A DNA stretch of 64,000 nt, from NCBI GenBank assembly GCA_023400235.1, contig JAEXFI010000034.1, positions 162,587 through 226,586 of the forward strand, given 5' to 3'. This document shows, piece after piece, positions 1 through 8,834 of this stretch; position 1 is the stretch's first letter, and each line of letters starts with the position of its first letter. The notes under the pieces were generated by a model. That model saw only the letters and a program-made list of their open reading frames with translations, was not told the origin of the DNA and ran no database searches. The translations under genes and the position numbers were made by a program. Source of the stretch: Bacillota bacterium (GTDB lineage: Bacteria; Bacillota; Clostridia; Acetivibrionales; DSM-1351).

Positions 1-87
1 AGGACAGTAAAGAGCAGGACGGTTAATAAAATAATGGACGGGAAGCTGGCAAAATTTAAAAGATACCAGCAACGCGCAGGAGGATAA
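1..87 (+). CDS. C-terminal end of an unidentified upstream gene (partial)
   Basis: Frame 1 is open from the window edge to a TAA at 85-87 and encodes a basic tail ending in QRAGG; the other two forward frames close within about 25 bases. The final GGAGGATAA overlaps the first Shine-Dalgarno-like box of the repeat array that follows. The family cannot be recognised from 28 residues. It could also be chance open sequence. Confidence 0.35.
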   Translation, partial: RTVKSRTVNKIMDGKLAKFKRYQQRAGG

Positions 88-305
88 TAGCTTGAAAGAT
101 ACATGCTGTGTGTCAATGTGACTTTCAAGCAGCGAAAGCCACTGGGTGTCTTTCATTACTATTTGTGTCGCAGCGGTAGCGGCGAAATGGAGATTAGCGT
201 GAAAGCTACATTTGGTAAGTCAAAGTGGATTTCACGCAGAGAAAGCCACTGCGTGCCTTTCATTACTATTTGTGTACGCGCTATGCGCGTAGATTGGAGA
301 TTAAA
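79..305 (+). repeat. Two-unit hairpin repeat ending in a Shine-Dalgarno site, locus 1
   Basis: Two tandem units of about 107-110 bp. Each begins with an SD-like box (GGAGGATA at 79, GGAGATTA at 189), and a third copy (GGAGATTA at 296) serves the ATG at 306. Unit 1 has stem H1 (GCTTGAAAG 90-98 with CTTTCAAGC 122-130), H2 (GAAAG 134 with CTTTC 150) and H3 (168-185). Unit 2 has H1 as GCGTGAAA (197) with TTTCACGC (230), H2 241-261, and H3 as TACGCGC (275) with GCGCGTA (285). The same element precedes alaS at 26115-26337. The stems change sequence between units but stay paired. No known family name is assigned. Confidence 0.85.
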
Positions 306-2963
306 ATGTATAATTTCAGGCTGAGAGTTACCATGGGTTTAGTACTTATTTTAATATTGATGTCAGGTATTTGCATTGCAGGAGCAGGGGAAGTGAAGGT
401 GGAACTGAACGGCAGAGGCATAGCTCTGGATGCGGTTCCCGTTATAGTGGGAGACAGGGTGTTTGTTCCTGTAAAAGAAACCTTAAAGCTCTTTGGCTTT
501 GAAGTGAGATGGGATTTAAAAAGCGGAACCGCAACTTGTATAAAGAACAGCAAAAAGATAGTAGTCAGAACACGCAGCAGGACAGCAAGGCTCAACGATG
601 AAAATTTTTCCCTGAGCGGTGAAACATTTATACTCCAGGGTAGAATGTATGCTCCTGTAGATTTGATTGATAACTGCCTGGAAATGCAGACTTATTGGAA
701 TACTGGAGAGAAAAAGTTAGAAATATGGACAGAAAATACAGCTGATATCAGACTTCTCACCGATAACAGCATTGTGTTAATCGGAAGTGACAATATAGTG
801 GGAGTCAGTACAATATTGAGCCCCGGCAAGGTAAGAGACCGGATAAATAAGGCTCAGGAGCTTTTAAAGGGAAATAATATCACCGGCTCACTGTATGAGT
901 ATGAAGAAATATTGAAGAGTGTTTCCAGTACAAAGAACCCTGTGGAATTCGGAGAAATAAAAATCGGAATGTGCAGGGCCTATATGGCCTTGTCAATGAT
1001 AGTAAACAAGGAGGAAAATCTGCAGAGGGCTGCAGGTCTTGCACAGGAAGCCTTAAAGGTCTGTTCTCAGTATAAATACGGTGAAATATACGGATCAGCG
1101 CAGCTGTGTCTTTCAAGGGCATACCATGAGCTGTCAATGGTAAGAGATGCCGGGAAAAACATTGCCAAGGCACTGGAAGCCTCAAACAATGCATTAAAGG
1201 TATGCTCACCCCAAAAAAACACCGGATTGTACATAAATGCCAAGTACACAATAGGGAATGCATATGTGAGAATGAATGGCATAAAGTACAGCGCAGAAGG
1301 GCTTACAGCTGCCCGCAGGGCATACGAACAGGCATTGGAACTGGTGGATAAAAAAAGGAATCCCTTGGAATACGCCAAGATAAAAACCGGTAGAGCTGTT
1401 GCTTTTTACAACCTGTCCGACAAAAAGGATGCGGATAATCTGCATATGGTCATGGAGGAGCTAAACCAGGCGCTGGAAGCGCTGGATTACGATAAAAGTT
1501 CATATTCCTATATCAGGGCCTTAAATAATATGGGCCTGTGCCTTACCCGTCTGGCTGAAATGGAGGAGCCGGAAAAAAATCTGCTTAAGGCAATCGACAT
1601 ATATAACGACATGCTTTCCCGAAGCAAGGAGTATGTATTTGAGCTGGCTCTGGCCAACGCTGAAATAGGGAAAGCCTATGGTGATTTGAGCGATATATCA
1701 AATACACGGGATAATCTTTATAAATCCTTAGATGCATTTGACAAATCCCTGGAAGTAATAACAATAACACGATTTCCGCTGTTTTATGCCGATATACAGC
1801 GCTGCAGGGCCAATTCCTATAATGGTCTGGCCAACTTAACAGACAAGGAAAAAAATCTGGACCTGTCAATTACAGCACTGAGAGAAGCTCTGAAAATATC
1901 CACCGTTGACAGGTATCCCACTGATTATGCCTTCGTCAAGCTGGCATTGGGAACCGCTTATATGAATCTATGGGAGATAAGGGAGCCGGAAAAAAACCTT
2001 CTTGAGGCAATTGCAAATTTTAAGGCGGCACTATGGGTAATCACACCGGAGAATTATCCTCATCAGTACGCCGGAACCTATAATAACATAGGGAACGCCT
2101 GCTATTACTTATGTATAGTAAAGAATAACGACCAAAATGCTCAGGAGGGTATAGAGGCCTTTGAAAAGGCCCTTGCCATATTCACCCATGACTCGTTTCC
2201 AGTCAGATACGGACTTGCTCATAACAACCTTGGCAATATTTATCTGTTTTTGGCAGACTTGAAGAATCCGGAGGAAAATCTGTTAAGGGCTGCAAAGGAA
2301 TATGAGCTGGCGCTGGACATCTTCACCCCGGAGGAATACCCTCTGGACTTTGCCATGGCAAAATTCAATTTGGGCTCGGTTTATTACAAGTATTCCGAAA
2401 AAGATAACGATGAACAATACCTGATAAAAACTATGGCTGCATATAATGAAGTACTCAGGGTATGTACCCTTGAGGGCTATCCCTTATACCATGCCAAGGC
2501 ACAGGTAGCACAGGCAGGGGCATATTCCAATTATGCAAGGGCAGGTCACGAAGAGTATTACACCCTGGCTTTTGAAGCTTATACTCAAGCATTAAAGGTC
2601 ATTACAGCAAAAAATGATCCCCTGGATTACGCCCTTATATTAAAGGGACAAGGAGCAAACTACAGGAATATGGGAGCGGGCAGAGGAACGGAAGCTGATT
2701 TGAACAAGGCAATAGAGAACTATACCCAGGCACTGGAAATATGTACAGCGCAAGATTATCCCCTCTATTATGGTGAGATACAGACGGAAATGGGACGTGC
2801 ATATCTGGAGCTTGCAAAAATAAAGAATTCCAGGGTGAATGCTTCAGAGGCAATAAAGTGTTTTGACGAAGCAATAAAGGTTTTTCAGCAGAACCATAAT
2901 TCCACGGCCTATAACAATGCAGTGAAATACAGGGAAGCAGCAGGGGAAATCCTGCAGAATTAA
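306..2963 (+). CDS. Secreted stalk-domain protein with TPR-like repeats
   Basis: Protein of 885 aa. A hydrophobic signal-type segment (about residues 8-28) is followed by a domain of about 120 residues resembling the copper amine oxidase N-terminal 'stalk' fold (VFVPVKETLKLFGFEV, then a second VDL-type half). This fold is common in clostridial wall or secreted proteins and is not itself an oxidase. From about residue 180 to the end there are roughly a dozen helical repeats of about 50 residues with the theme 'YP.(D/Y)YA...LG.AY..L......NL..A...Y..AL.V.T', a tetratricopeptide-like array. This suggests a protein-binding scaffold outside the membrane. The ATG at 306 is chosen because GGAGA lies at 296. 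An in-frame ATG at 225 lies inside the repeat and would add a 27-residue tail also seen before alaS, so it is rejected. The substrate or partner is unknown. Confidence 0.75.
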   Translation: MYNFRLRVTMGLVLILILMSGICIAGAGEVKVELNGRGIALDAVPVIVGDRVFVPVKETLKLFGFEVRWDLKSGTATCIKNSKKIVVRTRSRTARLNDENFSLSGETFILQGRMYAPVDLIDNCLEMQTYWNTGEKKLEIWTENTADIRLLTDNSIVLIGSDNIVGVSTILSPGKVRDRINKAQELLKGNNITGSLYEYEEILKSVSSTKNPVEFGEIKIGMCRAYMALSMIVNKEENLQRAAGLAQEALKVCSQYKYGEIYGSAQLCLSRAYHELSMVRDAGKNIAKALEASNNALKVCSPQKNTGLYINAKYTIGNAYVRMNGIKYSAEGLTAARRAYEQALELVDKKRNPLEYAKIKTGRAVAFYNLSDKKDADNLHMVMEELNQALEALDYDKSSYSYIRALNNMGLCLTRLAEMEEPEKNLLKAIDIYNDMLSRSKEYVFELALANAEIGKAYGDLSDISNTRDNLYKSLDAFDKSLEVITITRFPLFYADIQRCRANSYNGLANLTDKEKNLDLSITALREALKISTVDRYPTDYAFVKLALGTAYMNLWEIREPEKNLLEAIANFKAALWVITPENYPHQYAGTYNNIGNACYYLCIVKNNDQNAQEGIEAFEKALAIFTHDSFPVRYGLAHNNLGNIYLFLADLKNPEENLLRAAKEYELALDIFTPEEYPLDFAMAKFNLGSVYYKYSEKDNDEQYLIKTMAAYNEVLRVCTLEGYPLYHAKAQVAQAGAYSNYARAGHEEYYTLAFEAYTQALKVITAKNDPLDYALILKGQGANYRNMGAGRGTEADLNKAIENYTQALEICTAQDYPLYYGEIQTEMGRAYLELAKIKNSRVNASEAIKCFDEAIKVFQQNHNSTAYNNAVKYREAAGEILQN

Positions 2964-3110
2964 ATTACATCTGCCGAAAAATCAGGCAGGTCAATTGCCG
3001 GTCAACCGCAGGACTACCTAAGCAGGTTAAGCTGTCAGTACAAATGTGATAATCTGAAATTAAAATTAAAATTATTCAGTTATACATAAATGACAAGGTG
3101 TGAGGTAGAA

Positions 3111-4901
3111 ATGTTGAAGCTTAAGGATTTGAAAAAAAATAAAGATTTTCTGCTCATAAGGAGGGTCTTTAAATACCTTCGTCCGTATAAGGGCAGATTA
3201 GGCCTGGCATTTGTACTGATACTGGGCGGTATAGGTACGGGCCTTGCAGGGCCGGTGTTCTGGGGCAGGATACTTGACGGGCTTTTTGAAAATAACCTGG
3301 AGGGTGCCCTGCACAATATTTTCTACAGCTTGGTAACAGGCATATTAACCTTTATCCTGTCATATTTCCAGTCATATATTTTCTCTTCTCTGAACCAGAA
3401 TATAATATTTGACCTTAAGAAAGACATGTATAAGGCCCTGCTGAATCTCCCGGTGCAGGCCTATGACTTAACCGACAGCGGAGAACTGATGTCCAGGCTC
3501 CATGGAGACGCAGCAGAGGTTGCCAATACTATCACCGGTACGTTGCTCAATGGGGTTGTGGATATACTGAGACTTGCAGCCACGGGCATGGCGGTTCTTG
3601 CCATAAGTGGAAGATTGGCAATGATTATAGCAGTATCGTTCCCACTATCTTACTTTATAGCCTACAAGGCAGGTAAAAAAATCAGAGTCTGCAATAAACA
3701 CCTTTCAGAGTTGAATGATAAATATTACAGTAATACCGGAGGAGCCATCTGGGGTATCAGGGAGGTAAAAAGCCTGGGGATAAAAGGTGAAATGCTGGCC
3801 TCTTTTACCAGGCTTGCTGTAAGTCTGAAGGAAAAGCTGATTTCAATACAGCTTGTAGGCTCTATGGCCCAACTAATGCTGAATTCTGTAAATACACTGG
3901 TTCAGGCGGCAATAACAATAGCCGGAGGAGTGTTGGTAGTAAGCGGTGCCTTGCATATCCAGTTCTTTATAGCCTGTTATACATATTCAGGGCAGCTCAC
4001 CGGCTCGCTGTCCAATATTAGCAGGGTGGGGCTCAGCCTGCAGCAGATTATGAATTCACTTGAAAGAATATTTCTGCTGGTGGACGGACTTGGATATCCT
4101 CCTGAGAGCTTTGGCAATAAAGTCAAAGCAGACATTTGCGGAAATATAAGGTTCGAAAATGTCTCATTTGCATATTCAGGAGGACAGAAGGTTCTGGACA
4201 AGGTTACGCTGGATATTCCGGAAGGGAGGCGAACGGCTCTTGTGGGCAGCAGCGGAAGCGGAAAAACCACCCTGTTCAATCTGCTGCTCAGGTTCTACCA
4301 GCCCTCGTCAGGCCGGGTACTTGTTGACGGTATGGATCTACAGGAAATGAGTGAGGAAGCTTTGCGAGAACATATTTCAGTTGTACGCCAGGAGCCATAT
4401 CTCTTCACAATGTCAATCAGGGACAACCTGCTGCTGGCAAATCCAGGAGCAACCCGGCAGCAGATTGAAACCGCCTGTAAAAGAGCCTATATACATGATT
4501 TTATTGAAAGTCTGCCCTTAAAATATGATTCACTATTGGGCGAAAACGGTATTAACCTCTCAGGTGGACAGAGACAGAGAATTGCCATTGCCAGAGCTTT
4601 GATCAAGAAATCCAAGATAATACTTTTCGATGAGGCCACTTCTTCTCTTGACAATGAATCGCAATTTTTTATAAGCAAGGCAATAAATGAAATATCGGGA
4701 GCTTGCACTGTGGTCATTATTGCACACAGGCTTTCCACAATAATCCAAGCTGATGTCATATATGTCATGGACAAGGGCGGAATAGCGGGACAGGGCTGCC
4801 ACAGCTCTCTGATAAATGAGAACTGTGTGTATAGAAAGCTTTACAGGGCTGAGGTTGAGCTCATGGATGACAGCAGCAAGGAAGAGGTTCTAAAGGGGTA
4901 A
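3111..4901 (+). CDS. ABC exporter, fused membrane and ATPase half-transporter
   Basis: Protein of 596 aa, the usual size for a homodimeric MsbA/BmrA-type exporter. The N-terminal half (about 20-310) carries about six membrane helices. The C-terminal half is a nucleotide-binding domain with Walker A GSSGSGKTT, ABC signature LSGGQRQR, Walker B IILFDEATS and the H-loop histidine in IIAHR. All catalytic motifs are intact. The start at 3111 follows GAGG with good spacing; an upstream in-frame ATG (3090) has no ribosome site. It stands alone between unrelated genes, so the substrate (drug, lipid or peptide) cannot be inferred. No accessory protein, peptidase domain or regulator is adjacent. Confidence 0.88.
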   Translation: MLKLKDLKKNKDFLLIRRVFKYLRPYKGRLGLAFVLILGGIGTGLAGPVFWGRILDGLFENNLEGALHNIFYSLVTGILTFILSYFQSYIFSSLNQNIIFDLKKDMYKALLNLPVQAYDLTDSGELMSRLHGDAAEVANTITGTLLNGVVDILRLAATGMAVLAISGRLAMIIAVSFPLSYFIAYKAGKKIRVCNKHLSELNDKYYSNTGGAIWGIREVKSLGIKGEMLASFTRLAVSLKEKLISIQLVGSMAQLMLNSVNTLVQAAITIAGGVLVVSGALHIQFFIACYTYSGQLTGSLSNISRVGLSLQQIMNSLERIFLLVDGLGYPPESFGNKVKADICGNIRFENVSFAYSGGQKVLDKVTLDIPEGRRTALVGSSGSGKTTLFNLLLRFYQPSSGRVLVDGMDLQEMSEEALREHISVVRQEPYLFTMSIRDNLLLANPGATRQQIETACKRAYIHDFIESLPLKYDSLLGENGINLSGGQRQRIAIARALIKKSKIILFDEATSSLDNESQFFISKAINEISGACTVVIIAHRLSTIIQADVIYVMDKGGIAGQGCHSSLINENCVYRKLYRAEVELMDDSSKEEVLKG

Positions 4902-5142
4902 AACAGGTGCGTGACTTTTTGCATCTGGAAGCATTTTCAATTATGTGTAAATATTTTGTTGTATAATTTTGCACTAAGTTGTAGACAAGAATTTGCACAT
5001 TTAAACAAGTTGTTCTATTTTGTCTGGCTGCCCAATTAATTAAAATGTAAATATACAAGACAGGTTAAAAGGTGATTTTGACTATGAACGCCTGTTATTG
5101 ACATTTACATACATAATACATTATGAAGGGTGGCATTTTCTC

Positions 5143-6135
5143 ATGGGATCGAGTTTGACTACAAAAAAGGGCAAAGCCCTTTCGCCAGTGTATAAACACG
5201 GGTTTTTGTATGAGTTGAAAAAGAATAAAGTACTATTTCTTATGATGCTCCCTGCATTGGCTGTAATATTAGTGAATAACTATTTACCGATGGCAGGAGT
5301 GTTGATTGCTTTTAAGAACTTCAAATATTTCGGAAGAAATTTCTTTGAAAACTTCTTTAAAAGTAAATGGGTGGGACTGGAAAATTTTGAATTCTTCACA
5401 TCCACACCGGACGCTTTTACAATAACAAGAAATACACTTTTATACAATCTTGCATTTATTGTTATCGGTTTGGTAATTTCAGTTTTCTTTGCAATAATTC
5501 TCAATGAAATAAAAGGTAAATATACATCGAAGTTTTATCAGGCAAGCATGTTTCTTCCTTATTTTATGTCATGGATAGTAGTCAGCTATCTGGTGTTTGC
5601 ATTATTAAGTGAAGAACAGGGCTTTGTAAACAAGAGCCTGCTGCCTATGATGGGTGTGAGTCCGGATGCACTTCCTTCCTGGTATGGAGACCCGGGCAAG
5701 TGGCCGATTATATTAACTCTTGTAAATACCTGGAAATTTACGGGCTACAACTGTGTTGTTTATGTAGCCGCAATAGCAGGTATCGACCAGGAGTTCTACG
5801 AAGCTGCAACTGTTGACGGAGCCTCAAGATTCTACCAGATCAGAAAGATCACAATACCTTTGCTGACACCTTTGATGATAATATTGACCCTGCTTGCAGT
5901 GGGACGTGTCTTCTATTCGGATTTCGGTCTGTTCTTCAGTGTTACAAGAAATGTTGGTAGCCTATTCGACACGATAGGAGTTATAGACACTTACGTTTAT
6001 AATGCCCTGCGTAACCTCAATGACGTGGGAATGGCATCAGCGGCCGGTTTATATCAATCATTGTGCGGGTTTATCCTGGTTTTGTCCTCTAACCTGATTG
6101 TCAGGAAGATAGACCCGGATAAAGCACTGTTTTAG
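5143..6135 (+). CDS. Sugar ABC importer permease, LplB-like
   Basis: Protein of 330 aa with a cytoplasmic lead, then six membrane segments, and the EAA-type loop 'YEAATVDGASRFYQIRKITIP' that docks the ATPase. It belongs to the LplB/YtcP branch of CUT1 carbohydrate importers. It forms the inner-membrane channel with the next gene. The ATG at 5143 is chosen because AAGGGTGG lies about 9 bases upstream; an upstream in-frame TTG at 5098 has no such site. It is first of three importer genes, followed by a LacI regulator and cellobiose phosphorylase, which suggests a beta-glucan oligosaccharide as substrate (inference). Confidence 0.9.
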   Translation: MGSSLTTKKGKALSPVYKHGFLYELKKNKVLFLMMLPALAVILVNNYLPMAGVLIAFKNFKYFGRNFFENFFKSKWVGLENFEFFTSTPDAFTITRNTLLYNLAFIVIGLVISVFFAIILNEIKGKYTSKFYQASMFLPYFMSWIVVSYLVFALLSEEQGFVNKSLLPMMGVSPDALPSWYGDPGKWPIILTLVNTWKFTGYNCVVYVAAIAGIDQEFYEAATVDGASRFYQIRKITIPLLTPLMIILTLLAVGRVFYSDFGLFFSVTRNVGSLFDTIGVIDTYVYNALRNLNDVGMASAAGLYQSLCGFILVLSSNLIVRKIDPDKALF

Positions 6136-6148
6136 GAGGTAGGAAGAG

Positions 6149-7063
6149 ATGAAACATAATGAGAACTCAAATACACTTAATACGGTTTCACCTTTTTGGA
6201 ACGGACTATTTCATGTAATTTTTGCATTGTATTCACTGGCCTGTATCATACCGCTGCTGCTGGTAATCGGTGTTTCCTTCACCGATGAAAAAACAGTAGT
6301 GACCTCAGGTTACAGCTTTATACCCAAGGTGTTCAGCCTCGAGGCATACAAGTGGGTTATAAAAAGCGGAGACGCCATAGTAAGGGCTTACGGCTTATCC
6401 ATAATGATTACCATAGTGGGTACTATCCTGAGTGTTTCAATAATAGCAATGTTTGCTTACGTAATATCAAGAAAAGACTTTAAATATAGAAATACTTTTT
6501 CCTTTATAGTGTTTTTCACCATGATATTTAACGGTGGTCTGGTGCCCTGGTATATGGTATACACAAACTTCCTGCACATCAATGATACCCTGGCGGCATA
6601 TATTGTTCCTTCGCTGGTGAATGCATGGTATGTAATGATTATGAGGACCTTCTTCCAGACAAATGTACCTGATTCTCTTATAGAATCGGCAAAGATTGAC
6701 GGAGCAGGAGAATTCAGGATTTTTATTCAGATAGTAATACCACTGGCAAAACCCGGTTTGGCAACAATAGCATTATTTCAGACACTGGGCTTCTGGAATG
6801 ACTGGTATCTGCCCTTAATGCTTATTGAAAACGCCAAGCTGTATAATCTCCAATATATTTTGTACAAGACACTTACTGCCATACAGTATCTGGCAACAGC
6901 TTCCAACATGACGCAGGGCACGGCGGAAATATTGGCAAAACTGCCTTCGGAAACAGCACGTATGGCCATGTGTGTAATGGCCATAGGTCCTATAATACTG
7001 GCTTATCCCTTCTTCCAGAAGTACTTTGTAAAAGGTCTTACAGTTGGTGCAGTTAAAGGCTAA
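6149..7063 (+). CDS. Sugar ABC importer permease, LplC/YtcP-like
   Basis: Protein of 304 aa with six membrane segments and an EAA loop ('LIESAKIDGAGEFRIFIQIVIP'). It ends with the 'FQKYFVKGLTVGAVKG' tail typical of LplC/YtcP-type CUT1 permeases. It pairs with the preceding permease to form the translocation pore. The ribosome site AGGAGG is 13 bases after the first permease stop, so the two are co-translated. A perfect-looking stem-loop lies just after its stop (7066-7096), before the binding protein. The operon contains no ATP-binding subunit, so a shared MsmK/MalK-type ATPase encoded elsewhere would have to power it. Confidence 0.92.
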   Translation: MKHNENSNTLNTVSPFWNGLFHVIFALYSLACIIPLLLVIGVSFTDEKTVVTSGYSFIPKVFSLEAYKWVIKSGDAIVRAYGLSIMITIVGTILSVSIIAMFAYVISRKDFKYRNTFSFIVFFTMIFNGGLVPWYMVYTNFLHINDTLAAYIVPSLVNAWYVMIMRTFFQTNVPDSLIESAKIDGAGEFRIFIQIVIPLAKPGLATIALFQTLGFWNDWYLPLMLIENAKLYNLQYILYKTLTAIQYLATASNMTQGTAEILAKLPSETARMAMCVMAIGPIILAYPFFQKYFVKGLTVGAVKG

Positions 7064-7065
7064 TA

Positions 7066-7096
7066 CCATATTGGACTTATTTAGTTCCAAATATGG
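7066..7096 (+). other. Intergenic stem-loop between permease and binding-protein genes
   Basis: CCATATTGGAC pairs with GTTCCAAATATGG across a 7-base AT loop. It has no T tract, so it looks more like an mRNA stabiliser or processing barrier than a terminator. Such hairpins commonly allow a solute-binding protein to be made in excess of the permeases (inference). Confidence 0.6.
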
Positions 7097-7138
7097 ACAA
7101 AGCATAAATAATATTTATAATTTTAAGGAGGTTAACAC

Positions 7139-8698
7139 ATGCAAAAGGCAAAAAGACTAATTGGTTTGATTTTGGTTCTGTGTTTGGCGGTTAGCTTTGT
7201 GGTTGGTTGCGGAAGTGATAGCGGTGCTTCAGATTCAACAGCATCAACTTCACCTTCAACTTCAGTCGATACAGGCTCATCAACTGCTACTGATTCATCC
7301 GTAGCTCTTGATCCTGTAGAATTGAAGTGGTATGTTATCGGTAATGGTCAGCCTAAGGACATGGACGCAGTTTTAGCTAAGGTAAATGAATATCTTAAGC
7401 CTAAAATTAATGCTACATTGAAAACACTGAATGTATTCTCCTGGGGAGATGATTTTGAACAGAAGATGGGCGCAAAGGTTGCTTCTGGTGAAGAATTTGA
7501 TATAACCTTTACTTCCAACTGGGCACTTAACTACCTCCAGAATGCTCCAAAGGGCGCATTTGTAGATCTTACTCCTATGTTGGATCAGTACGCTCCCAAG
7601 ACCAAGGCTCTGTTGGGCGACAAGGTTATCAAGGGTGCTTCTATCGATGGAAAGCTTTATGCAATTCCTACAAACAAGGAAATGGCTCATAACTGGGGCT
7701 TCCTTATAAACAAGGATCTTGCTGACAAGCACGGTATTGATATTTCAACTATTAAGAAGCTTGAAGATATTGAACCTGCTCTTAAGGTAATAAAAGAAAA
7801 AGAACCTGGCGTAGAACCTTTCCAGACTGTTGTCGGAGAATCTGCTTACAGAATTCTTGATTTTGAAAAGATGGTTGATGATAACGTTCCCGGTGCTATC
7901 TATGGCGACGGAAGAGATACCAAGGTTATAAATGACTTTGATACTCCTGAATCAATGGCATTGTTCACAACTTTACACACTTGGTTCAAAGCTGGCTATA
8001 TCAGAAAAGATGCTGATACAATAACTGACTGGCAGGCAAACAGAAAAGCTGGAAAAGTATTCTCAGCAGTAGCTTCATTGAAGCCTGGTAAAGATGGTGA
8101 AGAAAGCGTATCATCAGGAATAAACTGGGTACAGGTTGACATTACTAAGCCAATGGCAACTACTCGTGAAATGACTGGTTCAATGCAGGCAATTTCCAAG
8201 TCATCGAAGAATCCTGAAAGAGCTTTGATGTTCCTTGAATTGTTCAATACTGATCCAGAACTTTGTAACCTGGTTAACTATGGTATAGAAGGAACTCACT
8301 ATACTAAGGTTGCAGATACTAAGATTGAGGTAACTCAGGCAGGTAAAGACGGTTACAACCCAGGTACTCCTTGGATGTTTGGTAACCAGTTCAACACTTA
8401 CATCTATAGTTCAGAGAAATTTGAATCAGCAACTGCTAAGTGGGACAAATTCAAAGCTTACAATGAATCAGCAACAGCTTCTCCAATACTTGGTTTCACT
8501 TTCAACTCTGAGCCTGTAAAGACTAAGGTTGCAGCATTGACAGGTGTTAAGAAGCAGTTTATGCCAGGTCTTGAAACTGGTAAATCTGATCCTGCTGTGG
8601 CACTTCCTAAGTTTACTGCTAAACTTAAGGCTGCCGGCATGGACGATGTACTTGCTGAAATGCAGAAGCAGGTTGATACTTTCCTTTCTAAGAAATAA
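7139..8698 (+). CDS. Extracellular solute-binding lipoprotein, sugar ABC importer
   Basis: Protein of 519 aa. A signal peptide ends in the lipobox VVGC with the lipidated cysteine at residue 24. A Ser/Thr-rich linker (25-60) follows, then a large binding fold of the CUT1/YtcQ size class. It would be anchored outside the membrane and deliver sugar to the two permeases encoded just upstream. The ribosome site AAGGAGG is strong. Codon choice differs from the neighbours, with many GCT, GGT, ACT, CCT and AAG codons, as expected for a very highly expressed protein. The ligand is probably a cello-oligosaccharide, judged only from the downstream cellobiose phosphorylase. Confidence 0.9.
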   Translation: MQKAKRLIGLILVLCLAVSFVVGCGSDSGASDSTASTSPSTSVDTGSSTATDSSVALDPVELKWYVIGNGQPKDMDAVLAKVNEYLKPKINATLKTLNVFSWGDDFEQKMGAKVASGEEFDITFTSNWALNYLQNAPKGAFVDLTPMLDQYAPKTKALLGDKVIKGASIDGKLYAIPTNKEMAHNWGFLINKDLADKHGIDISTIKKLEDIEPALKVIKEKEPGVEPFQTVVGESAYRILDFEKMVDDNVPGAIYGDGRDTKVINDFDTPESMALFTTLHTWFKAGYIRKDADTITDWQANRKAGKVFSAVASLKPGKDGEESVSSGINWVQVDITKPMATTREMTGSMQAISKSSKNPERALMFLELFNTDPELCNLVNYGIEGTHYTKVADTKIEVTQAGKDGYNPGTPWMFGNQFNTYIYSSEKFESATAKWDKFKAYNESATASPILGFTFNSEPVKTKVAALTGVKKQFMPGLETGKSDPAVALPKFTAKLKAAGMDDVLAEMQKQVDTFLSKK

Positions 8699-8756
8699 TT
8701 AAATTTGGTTGTGGTTTAATCTAACTTGACTTTAATTACCAATTAGATGTAAAATA

Positions 8757-8793
8757 GGGCTAGCGCTTTTAGTATAGCGTTAGCCCTGTTTTA
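8757..8793 (+). terminator. Rho-independent terminator after the importer operon
   Basis: GGGCTAGCGCT pairs with AGCGTTAGCCC and is followed by TGTTTT. It separates the importer genes from the LacI regulator, though readthrough could still link them. Confidence 0.8.
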
Positions 8794-8834
8794 ATTAAAA
8801 TTTGGGAAAATAGTTTTTATAAGGTGAATTGGAT

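Noticed and set aside
1..305. CRISPR array
   Set aside because: Only two units of about 107 bp with internal hairpins; there are no short regular repeats with unique spacers and no cas genes.
103..324. Open frame of 73 codons across the first repeat array
   Set aside because: It lies wholly in the structured repeat and overlaps the start of the stalk/TPR gene; the peptide is a by-product of the repeat sequence.
5098..5127. TTGACA followed 17 bp later by TTATGA before the importer operon
   Set aside because: The would-be -10 abuts the ribosome site of the first permease, leaving no room for a transcript start; the -10 is also poor.
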